A DNA stretch of 64,000 nt. It comes from Ignavibacteriota bacterium. Its GTDB lineage: Bacteria > Bacteroidota > Ignavibacteria > Ignavibacteriales > Ignavibacteriaceae. The notes beneath the pieces were generated by a model. It did no database searches. It saw only the letters and a program-made list of their open reading frames with translations, and had not been told where the DNA came from. The stretch is from positions 2,713,001 to 2,777,000 of the forward strand of contig CP053446.1 in the NCBI GenBank assembly GCA_013285405.1, written 5' to 3'. Below, piece by piece: positions 1-7,722 of this stretch (the first letter of the stretch is position 1; the number at the start of each line of letters is the position of its first letter). The translations under genes were made by a program, and so were the position numbers.

Positions 1-1149
1 CCAGTCAGCATCATATTCAGGAAATTCTATTGATTTAAATCCTTGTTTTGCTAGTTGAATAACCCGTTCAATATAATTATTCGGAATCATCGCTTTTCGT
101 GCATCGAGAACAGCAGCTTTCAGGTTTTGATTAAAATTTTTATTAAATCTATCATTCTCAGGATGAGCAGAATAACAGGCTGTCATTATATTATTTAAAT
201 GGAAGTTAGCAAGTTGAGATCCAGCTACCATTGAAGCGACTTTTTGTTCTTCAATAACTTTCCAGTTAACAAATTCCTCAATATCAGGATGATCGAGGTC
301 AAGAGTTACCATTTTGGCTGCTCTTCTTGTTGTTCCACCTGATTTAATTGCACCTGCTGAACGGTCTCCGATTTTTAAGAATGACATTAGACCTGAAGAT
401 TTTCCACCACCACTGAGAGGTTCATTATTTCCTCTTAAATCTGAAAAATTTGAACCTGTACCTGAACCATATTTAAATAATCTGGCTTCACGAACCCAGA
501 GATCCATAATTCCGCCTTCATTAACAAGATCATCGCTTACTGACTGAATGAAGCAGGCGTGAGGTTGAGGATGTGTGTAAGCATCTGTAGAAGATACCAT
601 TTCACCGGTTTGATAATCAACATAATAATGACCTTGCGATGGGCCTGTAATACCATAAGCCCAATTTAAACCTGTATTGAACCATTGCGGGCTATTTGGT
701 GCGGCAAACTGATTTGCAAGCATGTATAAAAGTTCATCGTAAAACGCTCTGGCATCATCCTCTGAATTAAAATATCCACCTTTCCATCCCCAGTATGTCC
801 AGCATCCCGCTAATCTATGAAAAACCTGGCGGGAATCTCGTTCGGATGTAAAACGATCATCCTCAGGAAGTGTATTTAGTCTTTCATTATCAGAAGTTGA
901 AGGCAGCAGCCATTCGGGTACACCATCTTCCTGAATTTTTATGAGAAGTTTAGGAATGCCGGCTTTTCGAAAATACTTTTGTGCTATTATATCAGATGCT
1001 ACCTGTGACCAGTTTTCAGGAACAATAACATCTTCCATTTTAAAGACAATAGAACCATCGGGGTTTTTTATTTCGGATCTGCGCTTGGCGAATTTAATAG
1101 TTGATAAAGGATCTTTACCAGCTGTTGTAAACAATCTTTTTACCTGCAT
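1..1149 (-). CDS. nrdJ: Adenosylcobalamin-dependent (class II) ribonucleoside-diphosphate reductase, N-terminal 383 residues (cut by window edge)
   Basis: Reduces ribonucleotides to deoxyribonucleotides for DNA synthesis, using adenosylcobalamin instead of oxygen. The frame stays open from the ATG at 1149 to the window edge. The translation carries family landmarks: RDSRQVFHRLAGCWTYWGWK near residue 105, then QFAAPNSPQWFNTGL, HPQPHACFIQSV, and the glycine-rich GSGTGSNFSDLRG of the ten-stranded barrel. This arrangement is typical of the large NrdJ proteins. The rest, including the catalytic cysteine region and the C-terminal redox cysteines, lies outside the window. The start is supported by GGAG seven bases upstream (1156-1159). 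Family assignment rests on recognised motifs. No oxygen-dependent reductase is visible nearby. The leader contains a nested inverted repeat (1273-1348). Confidence 0.93.
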   Translation of the reverse strand, partial: MQVKRLFTTAGKDPLSTIKFAKRRSEIKNPDGSIVFKMEDVIVPENWSQVASDIIAQKYFRKAGIPKLLIKIQEDGVPEWLLPSTSDNERLNTLPEDDRFTSERDSRQVFHRLAGCWTYWGWKGGYFNSEDDARAFYDELLYMLANQFAAPNSPQWFNTGLNWAYGITGPSQGHYYVDYQTGEMVSSTDAYTHPQPHACFIQSVSDDLVNEGGIMDLWVREARLFKYGSGTGSNFSDLRGNNEPLSGGGKSSGLMSFLKIGDRSAGAIKSGGTTRRAAKMVTLDLDHPDIEEFVNWKVIEEQKVASMVAGSQLANFHLNNIMTACYSAHPENDRFNKNFNQNLKAAVLDARKAMIPNNYIERVIQLAKQGFKSIEFPEYDADW

Positions 1150-1556
1150 CAAGTTCTCCTGGTTTTAAATTGTTTTATTTTTGTTGTGTAAATGTTATTT
1201 AAAAGTAGAAGGATATTCACTTAATAAGTAATTATTTTTAAGTAACAAAATGAACTATTAGAATAATTTTAAGTTGGAGTCTAAAGGAAGCAAAACTTCT
1301 TTAAAGCAGAAATAGCGTAACATGTTTTCAAATTTTTTTTACTCCAACAAGGCAATACTAACTTGGTAATATTTTTTAATAATTGCAAATTAAATTTGAG
1401 ATGATTGTAAAAAATATTTTTGTGATTTACAGTTTTAAATTTTGATTTGATTTTTAAATTTCTAAAGGAACTATTTACCGTTCATTTAAAATTAGTTTAG
1501 CGATAATTATTTTTGAATTAGGTTTCGGACAACATGAACAAATTATTTATAAATAG
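1150..1556. other. Divergent intergenic region between nrdJ and the ABC exporter operon
   Basis: This AT-rich stretch separates two divergent transcription units. It holds the nested inverted repeat described at 1273-1348. It also holds a possible eight-codon leader ORF (ATG at 1534, stop TGA at 1558-1560) that overlaps the ABC ATPase start codon. I found no cobalamin-riboswitch box and no convincing NrdR box. No conserved gene is visible. Confidence 0.5.
1273..1348. repeat. Nested inverted repeat in the nrdJ leader
   Basis: GTTGGAGT at 1273-1280 pairs perfectly with ACTCCAAC at 1341-1348. Inside lies a second hairpin, AAAGGAAG (1283-1290) with CTTCTTT (1296-1302), closed by a CAAAA loop. 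On the minus strand this would fold about 125-200 bases upstream of the nrdJ start. It could be a leader structure, an attenuator or a protein-binding palindrome. A known riboswitch class was not recognised. Confidence 0.45.
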
Positions 1557-2480
1557 ATGAGCTCAGTTGAAAAAGTAATTCAGATTTCTTCTTTAAGTAA
1601 AAGGTTTAAAGATTTACTTGCAGTTGATGAGCTTGAATTACATGTTAACAGAGGAGATGTATTTGGTTTCCTCGGTCCAAATGGTGCTGGTAAAAGCACA
1701 ACTATCCGAATGATGCTATCACTTGTTTCACCAACATCCGGAACAATAAATATTTTTGGAAAATCTCTTTTAGAAAATCGAAAAGAAATTCTCACAAACA
1801 TCGGTGCAATCGTAGAAAAGCCTGATTTTTATCAATACCTTCCAGCTATCAAAAACCTTGAAATTTTGGCTAAAATATCAGGAAAAGAAGTATCCAGCAA
1901 AAGAATAATAGAATTGTTGGACCTTGTCGGATTGAAAGACAGAGCCAAAAGTAAAGTGAAAACTTACTCACATGGAATGAAACAGAGACTTGGAATTGCA
2001 CAAGCATTGCTTCATGATCCTGAACTGATTGTGCTGGATGAACCGACAACCGGGCTCGATCCGCAGGGAATGAAAGAAATAAGAGACTTGATCTTGCGAT
2101 TAAGTAAAGATGAAAATAAAACAATATTTCTCTCTTCACACATTCTTTCAGAAATTGAACTCGTTGCAAACCGTATGATCATTATAAATAAAGGAAAAAA
2201 GATTGTTGAAGGAGAAGTTAGCAATCTGCTCAATTCCAATAAAGTTAAAGTAACTGTGGAAGTAGAAAACATTGTAACCGTAAAAAATATTTTAGAAACA
2301 ACAAAATGGTTGAATCAGATTGAATCGATCTCAGCAAATAAAATCAATATTAATCTTGAACAGAATGAGATCCCCTTATTAAATAAATTCCTCGTTGAAA
2401 ACGGAATAATGGTGAATGCCCTTGTGCCGGTAAGATCGCTTGAAGATTATTTTTTGAACATAACTTCAGGCACAAAATGA
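1557..2480 (+). CDS. ABC transporter ATP-binding protein (ABC-2 exporter type)
   Basis: ATPase subunit that powers an exporter formed with the permease encoded immediately downstream. Walker A GPNGAGKST is near residue 40, the signature is SHGMKQR, and Walker B is LIVLDEPTTGLDP, followed by the switch histidine in FLSSHI. The 307-residue length and C-terminal extension fit the CcmA/NatA-type exporters. The stop codon overlaps the permease start in an ATGA junction, indicating translational coupling. No clear ribosome-binding site precedes the ATG. A short leader ORF ends on the same ATGA pattern. The substrate cannot be deduced from sequence. Confidence 0.92.
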   Translation: MSSVEKVIQISSLSKRFKDLLAVDELELHVNRGDVFGFLGPNGAGKSTTIRMMLSLVSPTSGTINIFGKSLLENRKEILTNIGAIVEKPDFYQYLPAIKNLEILAKISGKEVSSKRIIELLDLVGLKDRAKSKVKTYSHGMKQRLGIAQALLHDPELIVLDEPTTGLDPQGMKEIRDLILRLSKDENKTIFLSSHILSEIELVANRMIIINKGKKIVEGEVSNLLNSNKVKVTVEVENIVTVKNILETTKWLNQIESISANKININLEQNEIPLLNKFLVENGIMVNALVPVRSLEDYFLNITSGTK

Positions 2481-3319
2481 TAATGACATTGGTTAAAATT
2501 GAGCTTTTGAAAATTTTCAGGAAATGGCGTACATATATTGGTTTTATTGCAATCGGTATCCTTGTGCCACTACTGCATCTGGCAATGTATCTGGAAGGGC
2601 AGGAATCGATAGATTTTGTAACACGCAATTTACGGGATTCTTTTATCTTAGTTGGAAATCTTCTGAACGGCTATTGGATTTCATACATAATACTTAACGC
2701 TCTTACTATTCACATCCCGTTTTTAATTACACTTGTTGCCGGAGATTTACTTGCTGGTGAAGCAACTGCAGGAACTTACCGGCTGCTTGTAATAAGACCA
2801 ATTTCACGTTTGCAAATAGTCACTTCAAAATTTCTGGCATCTTTGATTTATACAAGTGTGTTGATACTTTTTCTTTCTTTTATGAGTTTGGTTATCGGGC
2901 TTATCATATTCGGAAGCGGTGAATTAATTGTAACAGGCAGCAATGCGATAATTATATTTGAAAAAAGTGATGTACTATGGCGATTTTTCCTGGCTTATAG
3001 TTTTGCAATTCTGAGTATGATGGTAGTAGCAAGTCTGGCTATCTTTTTTTCTTCACTTGTGGAAAATGCTATTGGTCCGATTGTAGCAACTATGGCAATA
3101 ATTATTATCTTCATAATACTCTCTGCTTTCGATGTTGAGATACTAAAAGAATTAAAACCGTATTTATTCACGAGTTATATGATGAATTGGAGAGATTTTT
3201 TTGATGACCCGGTTAATCTGACCGAAATAATGAAATCAATATTTGTGCTGACTGGTCACATTATTGTTTTTTTTGCTTTGACTTCATTCATCTTCAATAA
3301 AAAAGACATCCTCAGCTAA
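2477..3319 (+). CDS. ABC-2 type transporter permease
   Basis: Membrane component paired with the preceding ATPase. The 280-residue protein has about six hydrophobic segments. The first follows the N-terminal KIFRKWRTYIGFIAIGILV, and a cytoplasmic loop contains the ABC-2 pattern GDLLAGEATAGTYRLLVIRP near residues 88-110. It starts inside the ATPase stop codon, and its own stop overlaps the next start (TAATG), so the three genes form a tight operon. A second in-frame ATG lies two codons in (2483). Family knowledge says such pairs export lipids, peptides or drugs; this one is unspecified. Confidence 0.9.
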   Translation: MIMTLVKIELLKIFRKWRTYIGFIAIGILVPLLHLAMYLEGQESIDFVTRNLRDSFILVGNLLNGYWISYIILNALTIHIPFLITLVAGDLLAGEATAGTYRLLVIRPISRLQIVTSKFLASLIYTSVLILFLSFMSLVIGLIIFGSGELIVTGSNAIIIFEKSDVLWRFFLAYSFAILSMMVVASLAIFFSSLVENAIGPIVATMAIIIIFIILSAFDVEILKELKPYLFTSYMMNWRDFFDDPVNLTEIMKSIFVLTGHIIVFFALTSFIFNKKDILS

Positions 3320-4041
3320 TGATTCGAGATAACTATATGATACAAAAAATATTATTACTTGCAGTGATTATTTATATTTCCCCTTTCGCACAGCAGCGAA
3401 CACCTGAAGAGATTCTGGAAAAAGTTAAAGCTGAATTTGATAAAATTGATGACTATCAGGTTGAAGTTCAGGTGAAAGTAGATGTAAGCTTTCTGAAAAT
3501 GCCAGACCGGAAGGCAATGATATTTTATAAGAAGCCGGATAAATTCCACATTGATTCCGAAAATTTTGCAATGCTGCCAAAAGCAGGGATGAATTTTTCA
3601 CCACTTGGATTCTTAAACTATAAATACACAGCTTTTATGGAAAAGAAAGATACTATTGATGGTATTCCAACTTTAGTAATAAAGGTAATTCCGCTTGAAG
3701 GTAGTTCAGAAGTAATTTTAAGTACACTCTGGATTGATACTAATCGTAATTTAATTCTTAAAATTGAATCATCCAGAAAACCGCAGGGAACGTTCACAAT
3801 TAACCTTGACTATCTAAAAACATCTAATGGATTCTGGCTTCCATCTTCAATATTGTTTGAATTCACTATAGAAGGTTCAGGAATACCAAAACGATTCGGT
3901 AAAGAAGAAGAATCAAAAACAGACAATAGTAAAAGTGAATCAAAACAGCCTGAAACAGGTAAAGTTTATTTGAAGTATTCCAATTATAAAGTGAATGAAG
4001 GTTTGTCTGATTCGATTTTTGATGAAAACAATGACAAGTGA
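3319..4041 (+). CDS. Exported LolA-like lipoprotein-sorting protein
   Basis: A 240-residue exported protein. An N-terminal hydrophobic stretch (IQKILLLAVIIYISPFAQQ) looks like a signal peptide. The remainder has the alternating pattern of a LolA/LolB-type incomplete beta-barrel, with segments such as KAMIFYKKPDKFHID and TLWIDTNRNLILKIE. The tail contains a charged, Ser/Lys-rich linker before a last strand. It is the third gene of the ABC operon. Either the ATG at 3319, overlapping the permease stop, or the ATG at 3337 could start it; the later one gives a more compact signal peptide. It might carry a hydrophobic ligand exported by the ABC pair, which is inference. Confidence 0.65.
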   Translation: MIRDNYMIQKILLLAVIIYISPFAQQRTPEEILEKVKAEFDKIDDYQVEVQVKVDVSFLKMPDRKAMIFYKKPDKFHIDSENFAMLPKAGMNFSPLGFLNYKYTAFMEKKDTIDGIPTLVIKVIPLEGSSEVILSTLWIDTNRNLILKIESSRKPQGTFTINLDYLKTSNGFWLPSSILFEFTIEGSGIPKRFGKEEESKTDNSKSESKQPETGKVYLKYSNYKVNEGLSDSIFDENNDK

Positions 4042-4175
4042 AAAAAATAGGCGGTCGGAAATTCTTATCACAATGTAAGTGAGGGCATAACATTGTAGGA
4101 AAATTTTCCCGACCGCCCGAACCTGACCGCTAGGAGGCTACTCTTTTTTAAAGAGGCGATCAGATTTTGGGAGGA
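4042..4175 (-). ncRNA. GC-rich structured segment: candidate small RNA or complex terminator
   Basis: GGCGGTCGG (4050-4058) pairs with CCGACCGCC (4109-4117). It encloses a second stem, ACAATGT (4070-4076) with ACATTGT (4090-4096). A further domain has CTGACCGC (4123-4130) against GCGATCAG (4156-4163), enclosing CTCTTT-TTT-AAAGAG (4141-4155). On the minus strand the last stem is followed by TATTTTTTT, the form of an intrinsic terminator, and unpaired CCTCC motifs are exposed. It could instead simply end the upstream ABC operon. No known RNA family was recognised. Confidence 0.4.
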
Positions 4176-4363
4176 GAATTACTAAATAATTATTAATTCT
4201 TCTGAATACATGTTATTAAGATTGTCAATAAAAAAAAAGTCAGAATTTCAGGAACTATCATTTTGCCCACTGATGGCTGTAATGATCGTTTATATGAAAT
4301 AGTAAGAATTTTACTGAATCTATTCCAACTAAAAATTAGCTTATTGTGAAATAATTTAGTTGA
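4176..4363. other. AT-rich spacer between the structured segment and the DLH gene
   Basis: Nothing coding is visible here. A minus-strand TTGACA-like hexamer (revcomp of 4230-4235) and an ATCATT/AATGAT repeat near 4258-4285 are present. Both are too weak to call as functional sites. Confidence 0.3.
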
Positions 4364-5176
4364 TTATTCATCAAAAACCTTTTTGAAAACTTTTTGCATT
4401 TCCAGCCATGATTCCTTATCTGCTTTTTCGTTATATGCCAAAGGCATATCAAATTTTTGACCCAGGCTGTCAGCAGCAGGATTTGTAAAACTATGAATAG
4501 CACCTGCGTAATTGACGAACTCATATCCCACATTTGCAGTATCCATTTCTGTTTTAAATGCATCTATTTGCTGTTTAGTCGTGAAAGAATCATCAGCTCC
4601 ATTACAAACGAGAAAAAAGGTTTTAACTTCATTTTTTTTGGGTGGAACTATTGCCTCAAGACTGCCATGAAAACTTGCGACTGCTTTCAAATCAATTCCA
4701 ATACTAGCCATATATAATACAACTCCGCCGCCAAAGCAGTAACCAATTGCAGCTATTTTGGATGAATCAACATTTTCCTGACTTTTCAAAAAATTGTATG
4801 CAGCCATAAATCTATTTTCACCAATCTTCAAATTAGTGAATATCTCTGAAGCTAACCTTTGTGCGTCTTCAGGGTTATCAGCAGTTTTACCATCACCGAA
4901 CATATCCAGAGCTAAAGCAACATATCCTAATTCTGCAAGCATTCTGGCGCGGCTGCGAGCGTAATCATTTAGTCCCCACCATTCGTGTACTACCAAAATA
5001 CCGGGTCGTTTTCCTTTCTGTTTATTATCATAAACAAGATATCCTTTCAAAAGCGTACTGTCTGCAAAATATTCTACTTCCTTTTCTGCCAAATCTGTCT
5101 TCTCAATTTTGTTTTCTGAACAGGAGTTTAAAATTGCAATAAGTGATATAATTATAGTAAGAAATATTTTTTTCAT
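4364..5176 (-). CDS. Dienelactone hydrolase family lipoprotein
   Basis: Alpha/beta hydrolase of the dienelactone-hydrolase family with an unusual cysteine nucleophile. GYCFGG places Cys147, and the other triad members are probably Asp195 (GADD) and His228 (AIHSF). VVHEWWGLN near residue 62 is the typical oxyanion-side motif. The N-terminus (MKKIFLTIIISLIAILNSC) is a lipoprotein signal with the lipid-attachment cysteine at 19, so the enzyme probably sits on a membrane facing the periplasm. AAGGAGAA just upstream supports the ATG. It lies after the cupin gene on the same strand. The natural substrate is unknown; family members act on lactones and esters. Confidence 0.88.
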   Translation of the reverse strand: MKKIFLTIIISLIAILNSCSENKIEKTDLAEKEVEYFADSTLLKGYLVYDNKQKGKRPGILVVHEWWGLNDYARSRARMLAELGYVALALDMFGDGKTADNPEDAQRLASEIFTNLKIGENRFMAAYNFLKSQENVDSSKIAAIGYCFGGGVVLYMASIGIDLKAVASFHGSLEAIVPPKKNEVKTFFLVCNGADDSFTTKQQIDAFKTEMDTANVGYEFVNYAGAIHSFTNPAADSLGQKFDMPLAYNEKADKESWLEMQKVFKKVFDE

Positions 5177-5205
5177 AGCTTCTCCTTATACTGGTTATAA
5201 AAAAT

Positions 5206-5568
5206 TTATTTATCTCTGTGAACCGTATCCGGTGAAAATGCAGGAATACAGACAGCAACATATTCTGCACCTTCAGGATTTGGTGAACTGTATCTTATCC
5301 ATTCACCGCCATAAGTAATTATAGCCTGACCTTTCTTTACATCAAAAATACTTTCTCTGGTTTCGACTCTCAACATTCCATTAAGCACTAATGTATATTC
5401 ATCAAATTCTGGTGTTTGACCTGGTTCTTCCCAACCAGCAGGACTTGTCATTTTTGCGATGCTAATATTTTCAGTTTTAGAATTAACTCGTCCAAAAAAC
5501 TCCTCAATAATTTTTGGTTTATTTCCAACGGCTTTGATAGTTGAAGGTGCAGAAATTAATTTTGGCAT
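5206..5568 (-). CDS. Small cupin-domain protein
   Basis: A 120-residue single-domain cupin. After MPKLISAPS the protein shows the conserved double-stranded beta-helix core, with EFDEYTLVLNGMLRVE and the second motif region GQAIITYGGEWIRYSSPNPEGAEYV. The expected metal-binding histidines of motif 1 are largely replaced, so it may bind a small ligand rather than catalyse. The ATG at 5568 is preferred over one 25 codons upstream because homologous sequence begins there and the longer form would overlap the preceding gene. It sits between a small basic protein and the hydrolase lipoprotein, probably in one transcript. Confidence 0.78.
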   Translation of the reverse strand: MPKLISAPSTIKAVGNKPKIIEEFFGRVNSKTENISIAKMTSPAGWEEPGQTPEFDEYTLVLNGMLRVETRESIFDVKKGQAIITYGGEWIRYSSPNPEGAEYVAVCIPAFSPDTVHRDK

Positions 5569-5581
5569 ATTATTATCTCGT

Positions 5582-5800
5582 TCAGCTATTATGTAATTTC
5601 TTTTTGGATTTGATTTTTCTGTATCTCCTCTTCGCATTTTCAATAGTTTTTTCGCGATAAACTTTATCTTTATGATATCTGTTCAATGCTCTTTTTCGTG
5701 CAGCATCACGATATTTTTTATTTTTTTTGTACCTCGAATTGACCTTAGCAAGTTCAATGCTTCGGTTTTTATCGTAGTATGTTCCTTTTTTTCGTTTCAT
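5582..5800 (-). CDS. Very basic 72-residue protein with internal repeats
   Basis: A lysine/arginine/tyrosine-rich protein containing about two and a half copies of an 18-20 residue unit of the form RY-x-K-(N/D)-K-x-YR, for example RYKKNKKYRDAARKRAL and RYHKDKVYREKTIENAK. The pattern recalls the basic repeats found next to HNH or other nucleic-acid-binding domains, so an RNA- or DNA-binding role is plausible but unproven. It begins eight bases after the transporter stop and ends 13 bases before the cupin start, which argues that it is a real operon member. No domain family was recognised. Confidence 0.55.
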   Translation of the reverse strand: MKRKKGTYYDKNRSIELAKVNSRYKKNKKYRDAARKRALNRYHKDKVYREKTIENAKRRYRKIKSKKKLHNS

Positions 5801-5808
5801 TACTGGCT

Positions 5809-7098
5809 CTAATATTTTAATTCTTTAAACTCGCCGGCAGTTTTTGTAAAAATATAAATTGAAATAATTCCAAGAATAAAATTACCAGCAAGGCAAAACC
5901 AGACATATTCAGGATTTCCATTATCTCTGAAATATCCATAAAGTACTGTATAAGTTACTCCACTTAATGCACCGCCCAATCCTGTTGCAAGAAAATTTGT
6001 TCCCATATATAGTCCGGCTTTTTCTTTTGGTGCAAGCCACATAATGTATTCCTGAATTCTTGGTGATGCAATCATCTCTCCGACCGCAAAAAGGAAAATT
6101 CCGAGAAAAACTACTTCCGGAACAGATAGATACGCATAACCTATTGTGAACATACCAAGTGCTGCAATTAGCAATCCAATGTTAAATGATGCAATAGCTT
6201 TGAACTTTTCAAATATCCAGGAAATAAAAACCTGAAAAATCATAATTATATATCCTGTATGTGCAATAGTTTCGCCAAGAAGTCTTCGTTCGCCTGATTC
6301 GACTTCAGTAGATAATAGATTGGAAAACCAGGTCGGGAAAATACTATCAATTACCATAAACAGACGAACAGTATCTAAATTCCGATCTACATATACTGCT
6401 ATAATTCCGAAAAATGCCCAGAGAGGAAGCCAAAACATTAATCCAAGGAGAATGAGGAAAATAAGAAACTTAATATCAGACAGTGCGATTCCAATTTCAC
6501 GGAATTTCTGTTTTAAAGTAACTCCTGAAATTTCTCTTTTTGGTTCCTTGTAGAAAAATATAGTTATAAGAAGCATTAAACCTATACTTATTGCTGCGGC
6601 AATAAAAGCATGATTCCATGATATTGCTCTTAACTTACCGGCAACTACAGGACCGAACGAAGCCCCGATATTCACCATTGCGTAAAATATTCCGAACGCT
6701 AGAGTCTTGTTAGTTGCATTACTGGTTACTCTTACTGTACCTGAAATCAGTGGTTTAAATATGCCGGCTGCAAAACCAATTGCCAGCATTGTTAATGCAA
6801 TTCCGGTAAATGATTTGGTAAATATTAACAGCAAGATGGTTGGCAGGTAAGCAAAGTAAGATATGATTAGAATTTTTTTGAATCCATACTTATCAGCGAA
6901 GGAGCCAGAAAAAATTGGTGTAACATAAGAAAAAAACAGGAACAGGCTCTGAACTATACCGAGTTGACCTTTAGTATAACCGAGATACTCCATATAAATT
7001 CCAAAACCAAGATAAATTCCATAGTAAGCAAATCTTTCCAGCACTTCAATAAAATTCGCCACCCAGAAAACAACAGGAAATGGGGTTCTGTTTTTCAT
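5809..7098 (-). CDS. MFS transporter, proton-dependent oligopeptide (POT)-like
   Basis: A 429-residue polytopic inner-membrane transporter with about twelve hydrophobic helices. The first helix carries EVLERFAYYGIYLGFG, which matches the ExxERFxYY signature of POT/PTR peptide symporters, where the charged residues couple proton flow. The loop motif GSFADKYGFKK is the general MFS signature between helices 2 and 3. AAAGG seven bases upstream supports the ATG. It heads an apparent four-gene unit with the basic protein, cupin and hydrolase lipoprotein. A peptide or amino-acid-derived substrate is possible; this is inference from the motif only. Confidence 0.85.
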   Translation of the reverse strand: MKNRTPFPVVFWVANFIEVLERFAYYGIYLGFGIYMEYLGYTKGQLGIVQSLFLFFSYVTPIFSGSFADKYGFKKILIISYFAYLPTILLLIFTKSFTGIALTMLAIGFAAGIFKPLISGTVRVTSNATNKTLAFGIFYAMVNIGASFGPVVAGKLRAISWNHAFIAAAISIGLMLLITIFFYKEPKREISGVTLKQKFREIGIALSDIKFLIFLILLGLMFWLPLWAFFGIIAVYVDRNLDTVRLFMVIDSIFPTWFSNLLSTEVESGERRLLGETIAHTGYIIMIFQVFISWIFEKFKAIASFNIGLLIAALGMFTIGYAYLSVPEVVFLGIFLFAVGEMIASPRIQEYIMWLAPKEKAGLYMGTNFLATGLGGALSGVTYTVLYGYFRDNGNPEYVWFCLAGNFILGIISIYIFTKTAGEFKELKY

Positions 7099-7151
7099 TA
7101 AAACCTTTGCAAGTAACTAAAACAATTAATTAAAAAGTATTGATCATATCA

Positions 7152-7565
7152 TTATACTTTTAAAACATCAGCAGCTCGCTCATATTCTTCCGGTCGAACA
7201 TACAGCAAATAACCAAAACAACCTCTGCCGTCGGTTACGCCATTCGATGCGTAAACATTAACGTTAGCGTTAAAAAGTATCTGATGGATTTCAGCCAAAG
7301 CTCCCAATTCATCGTCTCCCTGAACCAGCAGAGCAGGATGAGGTCCATCTAATGTAAGTCCAGCTTTATTTGCCTCAGCAACCAACTTATCCGGAGAATC
7401 TGGAAATAAAGTCAATTGTGTTCTGTTCGGTCCAACAGGAATCGCTGTGAAAGCAAGTAAACTGATTCCGCTTTTTTCAATCTGTGAAAGTAATTTGTAA
7501 CCTTCACCGGGTCGATCAATCACTGAACAATAAAAATAATCTACTTTTCTTATTTTGAATGACAT
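7152..7565 (-). CDS. ACT-domain protein, probable amino-acid-binding regulator
   Basis: A 137-residue protein built from two ACT-like beta-alpha modules: residues 5-70, starting at RKVDYFYCSVIDRPGEGYKL, and residues 75-137, including HPALLVQGDDELGALAEIHQIL. ACT domains bind amino acids or similar small ligands and regulate metabolism. No catalytic domain is attached. The ATG at 7565 is chosen because GGGAGG precedes it by five bases (7571-7576); an upstream ATG at 7637 lacks such a site and adds non-conserved sequence. The gene is divergent from trmB. Confidence 0.78.
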   Translation of the reverse strand: MSFKIRKVDYFYCSVIDRPGEGYKLLSQIEKSGISLLAFTAIPVGPNRTQLTLFPDSPDKLVAEANKAGLTLDGPHPALLVQGDDELGALAEIHQILFNANVNVYASNGVTDGRGCFGYLLYVRPEEYERAADVLKV

Positions 7566-7647
7566 TTTTCCTCCCACTGTTACTGTTAATAATTTAAAAT
7601 TAGGTAGAATCAGATTTCTGACATTCTCTGGATACAAAGTTAGAATT

Positions 7648-7655
7648 TATATTTG
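7648..7655 (+). promoter_or_regulatory. Possible TAnnTTTG (-7) promoter element for trmB
   Basis: TATATTTG matches the Bacteroidota primary sigma factor -7 consensus TAnnTTTG and lies 67 bases upstream of the trmB ATG. No strong -33 TTTG is evident at the standard distance. A perfect palindrome CGAGTACTCG follows at 7689-7698. Confidence 0.35.
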
Positions 7656-7722
7656 TTTTTGCAATACTAATTAATAAAATATCATAATCGAGTACTCGTG
7701 TCTCGGGAGGATTGGGTAAGCA

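Noticed and set aside
941..1168. Plus-strand open frame across the start of nrdJ
   Set aside because: It is antisense to a clear class II ribonucleotide reductase gene and has no protein-like features.
1150..1556. Cobalamin riboswitch upstream of nrdJ
   Set aside because: The conserved B12-box sequences were not found; only an unrelated nested inverted repeat is present.
4042..4175. tRNA, SRP or other classical RNA gene
   Set aside because: No T-arm GGTTCGAATCC-type sequence, no cloverleaf and no SRP tetraloop motif could be fitted to the stems.
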